Origin: a virus
Length of the DNA stretch: 41,569 nucleotides
Strand: one strand, 5' to 3'
Virus record (IMG/VR): IMGVR_UViG_3300046714_000146
Span: 1 to 41,569 of that record
Part shown: positions 39,577 through 41,569 of the stretch, in pieces
Layout of the letters: each line of letters opens with the position of its first letter
Numbering within the stretch: position 1 is the stretch's first letter
Made by a program: the position numbers and the translations under genes
Notes under the pieces: model-generated
What the model was told of the DNA's origin: nothing
What the model saw: only the letters and a program-made list of their open reading frames with translations
The model's database searches: none

Positions 39577-40797
39577 GTGTCCGCGCTCACGTCCTCACCG
39601 TTTGTAAACATTGTCGCGCCTCACGGTGATCCGTATGCCGTGCAGTCCTCCGGAGGACTGCACGGTTGGACGGACATTGTCGGCCGTCGTATGGCCGTAC
39701 CGGATCGGACCGGTGATCCCGCGATTGATCATCTAGTCCTCATGATCCGGAGACATGAGATTTTGCACGCGCGGTACTCCAAAAAATTCACCCGGATACA
39801 TCCCCAATACGATCAATGTCTCCAATGGGCCGAGGATTGGAGGATCACGCAGATCGGACTCCGGGCCGGTATTCTCGCGACGACGTGTAATCGCTACAGC
39901 GAATGTGCGATCTGCCATGCCACACGCGCGGGGATTATCACCGGCCTTACACACGTCCTCACCGCGCTGAAATGTCCCGATCCGAAGGAAGGCGCGGAGA
40001 TTGTGATCTCGCTACTTCAGATCGAGTACGAACCGCGCTACGGATCGACCGAGGCCGATCTTATGGCGCGACGTCTCGTGCTGAAAACACGCCGGAAGTA
40101 CCTTGATCCATTGTCCGGCCGTACGCTGAAAACCGTCGCGGATCGACTCATGGCGCTATTGTTTGCCGGTGGCGAGAAGCTACCTCGGCCCGCCATGCCG
40201 TCGCGCCGTGGCGGTGAGGACGGACGGCCGGACTGGGGACACCTAGACGTGTCGTACGCTCACCTGTCACGTACTGCGGCGAGGCCGTCTGTACGGGCGT
40301 ACCGGCCGTCTGAGGACGGTGCGATCCCTACGGCCATGTACCGCGCCACGTTAGACAATCGCGTGTTTAGGCGGAAGGTACGGCAGTCCGGCGCAAGCGT
40401 ACTGATTGACGGTTCCGGATCAATGTCATGGGAGGACGGCCAGATCGAGGACGTCCTCGAAGTATGTCCGGCCTCGGTAGTCGGTCTGTATGAGGCCGAC
40501 TCGTACCGGGGAACCTTACACGTCCTCGCCGAGCGCGGACAACACACGGCCGAGCTGCCACACATGCGGGGATCGAATTGCGTAGACGGTCCGGCATTGG
40601 AATGGTTAGCACGTCAGCCGGAACCGCGCTATTGGGTATCAGACGGTGGCGTAACTGAGCGCGGCGATCGGTTTTCCGTCCGCGCCTCACGTGAGGCTGA
40701 CGCGCTCTGTCTCGCACACAAAATCACGCGCGTCAGAAACGGATCGGATCTGATTGATCGTCTACAGAAAAGCGGAGGACACAATGTATCGCTGTGA
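39577..40797 (+). CDS. VWA protein with N-terminal HExxH peptidase-like site (CobT-like)
   Basis: A 406-residue protein, GTG start directly after the ATPase stop. Residues 56-68 (MIRRHEILHARYS) hold an HExxH zinc motif (His60, Glu61, His64), and WAEDWRITQIG (85-95) supplies the Glu-Asp-x-Arg element that follows HExxH in CobT-like and gluzincin-like phage proteins. From about 270, SGASVLIDGSGSM is a VWA domain start with an intact metal-site DxSxS (278-282). It is probably the effector or adaptor driven by the AAA+ protein, able to bind or cut a target protein. Confidence 0.8.
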   Translation: MSALTSSPFVNIVAPHGDPYAVQSSGGLHGWTDIVGRRMAVPDRTGDPAIDHLVLMIRRHEILHARYSKKFTRIHPQYDQCLQWAEDWRITQIGLRAGILATTCNRYSECAICHATRAGIITGLTHVLTALKCPDPKEGAEIVISLLQIEYEPRYGSTEADLMARRLVLKTRRKYLDPLSGRTLKTVADRLMALLFAGGEKLPRPAMPSRRGGEDGRPDWGHLDVSYAHLSRTAARPSVRAYRPSEDGAIPTAMYRATLDNRVFRRKVRQSGASVLIDGSGSMSWEDGQIEDVLEVCPASVVGLYEADSYRGTLHVLAERGQHTAELPHMRGSNCVDGPALEWLARQPEPRYWVSDGGVTERGDRFSVRASREADALCLAHKITRVRNGSDLIDRLQKSGGHNVSL

Positions 40798-41086
40798 TTT
40801 TTGCGGGGAAGGCGAGGCCGTACACGTATACGCCTCGGTGATCGGGGATGAGCATACGTATATGCTCTGCGAGGACTGCCACAAGTACATCCTGTCGCCT
40901 CATCCGGTCTGCGAATTGTGCGAGGACCGGAGTAAGGCGGCCGAGGCGTACACGTCGCGCGACGTGGCGACGGATGAGGTAATGGATACGTGGCGACTCT
41001 GCGAGGACTGTCTAGAGTATCTGCGTGAGTCGTACTGCGCCGATCCGGTCCGGACACGCTACGCCGAGCGATTGATCGACGACTAG
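40784..41086 (+). CDS. Cysteine-rich multi-zinc-knuckle protein
   Basis: A 100-residue protein with GGAGG upstream of ATG 40784, overlapping the VWA gene by 14 bases. Four CxxC knuckles occur: CDFCGEGEA, CEDCHKY, CELCEDRS, and CEDCLEYLRESYC, fitting two treble-clef or RING-like zinc sites. It is acidic. Third gene of the operon and translationally coupled, so it likely works with the ATPase/VWA pair, for example as target adaptor or inhibitor. Confidence 0.7.
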   Translation: MYRCDFCGEGEAVHVYASVIGDEHTYMLCEDCHKYILSPHPVCELCEDRSKAAEAYTSRDVATDEVMDTWRLCEDCLEYLRESYCADPVRTRYAERLIDD

Positions 41087-41111
41087 CGCGGCCAGTCTGC
41101 GCCACGGTCCG

Positions 41112-41145
41112 AAACCGGACGGCCTCACCGCCGTCCGGTTTTTTT
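41112..41145 (+). terminator. Rho-independent terminator of the AAA+ operon
   Basis: AAACCGGACGGC (41112-41123) and GCCGTCCGGTTT (41130-41141) form a perfect 12-bp stem with loop CTCACC, followed by further Ts to 41145. Ends the three-gene operon 26 bases after its last stop. Confidence 0.9.
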
Positions 41146-41201
41146 ATGTACGGCCTCGCCTCGCCTCACGGCCTCGCCTCACGTCCTCGCACAAAAAAAC
41201 C

Positions 41202-41230
41202 TTGACAAGACTCGAGACCTGGACCGTAGA
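41202..41230 (+). promoter_or_regulatory. Possible promoter upstream of the iterons
   Basis: TTGACA at 41202-41207 follows an A-rich stretch (an UP-element-like run at 41192-41199). At 18 bases spacing the -10 would be GTAGAA, a weak match. If active, it would transcribe through the iterons. Confidence 0.3.
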
Positions 41231-41256
41231 AAAACCGCCGGCGACGGGCCTGGAAT

Positions 41257-41414
41257 TACGTCGATCACCGTAACGCGGACTACGTCGATCACCGTAGTCT
41301 GAGCTACGTCAATCACCGTACCGGCCGCTGCGTCGATCACCGTAACGCGGACTACGTCGATCACCGTAACGCGCGTGTGCGATTATCGCCTGGCGCGCTA
41401 CGTCGATCACCGTA
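41257..41414. repeat. Six 16-bp iterons centred on GATC, 24-bp period
   Basis: TACGTCGATCACCGTA occurs at 41257-41272, 41281-41296, 41305-41320 (one change, CAATC), 41329-41344 (first base pair TG), 41353-41368 and 41399-41414. The first five are exactly 24 bases apart, the last 46. Each full unit is a dyad TACGnnGATCnnCGTA. They are direct repeats of a palindromic site, typical of plasmid/phage iteron origins or of co-operative repressor arrays. The third copy lacks GATC. Confidence 0.85.
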
Positions 41415-41420
41415 ACGCAC

Positions 41421-41493
41421 TAATGAGACGTGTCTCACGAAGGGCCCTTAATGAGACGAGTCGCATTAGCTTAATGAGACCAGTCGCATTAAG
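41421..41493. promoter_or_regulatory. Three operator-like palindromes
   Basis: TGAGAC-GT-GTCTCA (41424-41437), TAATGAGAC-GA-GTCGCATTA (41451-41470 region) and CTTAATGAGAC-CA-GTCGCATTAAG (41470-41493) are members of one family; a fourth lies at 41-60 across the window ends. The constant half-site TAATGAGAC with a 2-base centre suggests a dimeric repressor. They lie upstream of the promoter at 41532. Confidence 0.7.
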
Positions 41494-41531
41494 CATCTTA
41501 CATCTTTCCTCGAGGCGGGCGCGCGATCCGC

Positions 41532-41560
41532 TTGACGAGTCCGTTCCCCCTAATTATAGT
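41532..41560 (+). promoter_or_regulatory. Strong outward sigma-70 promoter
   Basis: TTGACG (41532-41537), a 17-base spacer and TATAGT (41555-41560) give five of six matches in each hexamer at ideal spacing. It would transcribe off the right end and, on a circular map, into the genes at 246 and 449. Operator-like palindromes flank it on both sides. Confidence 0.75.
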
Positions 41561-41569
41561 ATCGCTAGC

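Noticed and set aside
41179-41364. 61-codon minus-strand frame with VTVIDVVR repeats
   Set aside because: The repeated peptide is produced by the 24-bp iterons (24 is divisible by three), not by a gene.

Overview
The window reads as an essentially complete, GC-rich (roughly 60-65% by eye) genome of a tailed bacteriophage with a short, podovirus-like tail. It has terminase, a portal of about 720 residues, scaffold, major capsid protein, connector, tail hub and fibres. No tape-measure protein, sheath or tail-tube gene was seen, and several large coiled-coil proteins of the internal or ejection type are present. The two ends carry the same families of palindromic operator-like motifs, and a near-consensus sigma-70 promoter points off the right end toward the first genes at the left end. 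This is best explained by a circular map (or circularly permuted DNA) opened inside one regulatory region. The host is probably a Gram-negative bacterium: the phage carries a secreted protein with a PEP-CTERM sorting tail and its origin-like region holds clustered DnaA-box-like sites. I cannot name the host from sequence alone.

Layout. (1) 1-1377: left regulatory end, two tiny genes (one a two-helix membrane protein), then about 730 bases of leader with hairpins and a strong terminator. (2) 1378-24895, plus strand: small conserved genes; packaging genes in which the large terminase is split into an ATPase gene and a separate nuclease gene with two small genes between them; portal; three consecutive zinc-ribbon genes; scaffold; capsid; decoration-like protein; connector; tail hub; collar-domain fibre; collagen-like fibre; internal virion proteins, the last ending in an M15-type cell-wall peptidase; a small membrane/coiled-coil protein. 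(3) 24901-38021, minus strand: a tightly coupled operon of about 27 genes (mostly ATGA-type overlaps). Its distal part encodes two large proteins of unknown role, a PEP-CTERM protein and a small nuclease. Its middle encodes a C5-cytosine methyltransferase almost wholly overlapped by a second long reading frame, an Fe-S-type PD-(D/E)XK nuclease, an amino-methyltransferase and an ERF-like annealing protein. Its proximal part encodes many small unknown proteins. (4) 38022-38858: divergent control and origin-like region with a TTTTTGAC repeat array and six TTTTCCACA boxes on an approximately 11-bp lattice. (5) 38859-41086, plus strand: a three-gene operon of a MoxR-type AAA+ ATPase, a VWA protein with an N-terminal HExxH site, and a cysteine-rich zinc protein, closed by a textbook terminator. 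(6) 41147-41569: six 16-bp GATC-centred palindromic iterons, operator palindromes and the outward promoter.

How it fits together: no DNA polymerase, helicase, primase or integrase is visible, so replication probably uses host DnaA and the host replisome, with ERF plus PD-(D/E)XK nuclease giving phage recombination. Two methyltransferases may protect or mark the DNA. The most unusual parts are the split terminase whose nuclease half appears to have lost its acidic active site, the dual-coding methyltransferase locus, the phage-borne PEP-CTERM protein, the AAA+/VWA-peptidase/zinc operon, and the two repeat-rich control regions.
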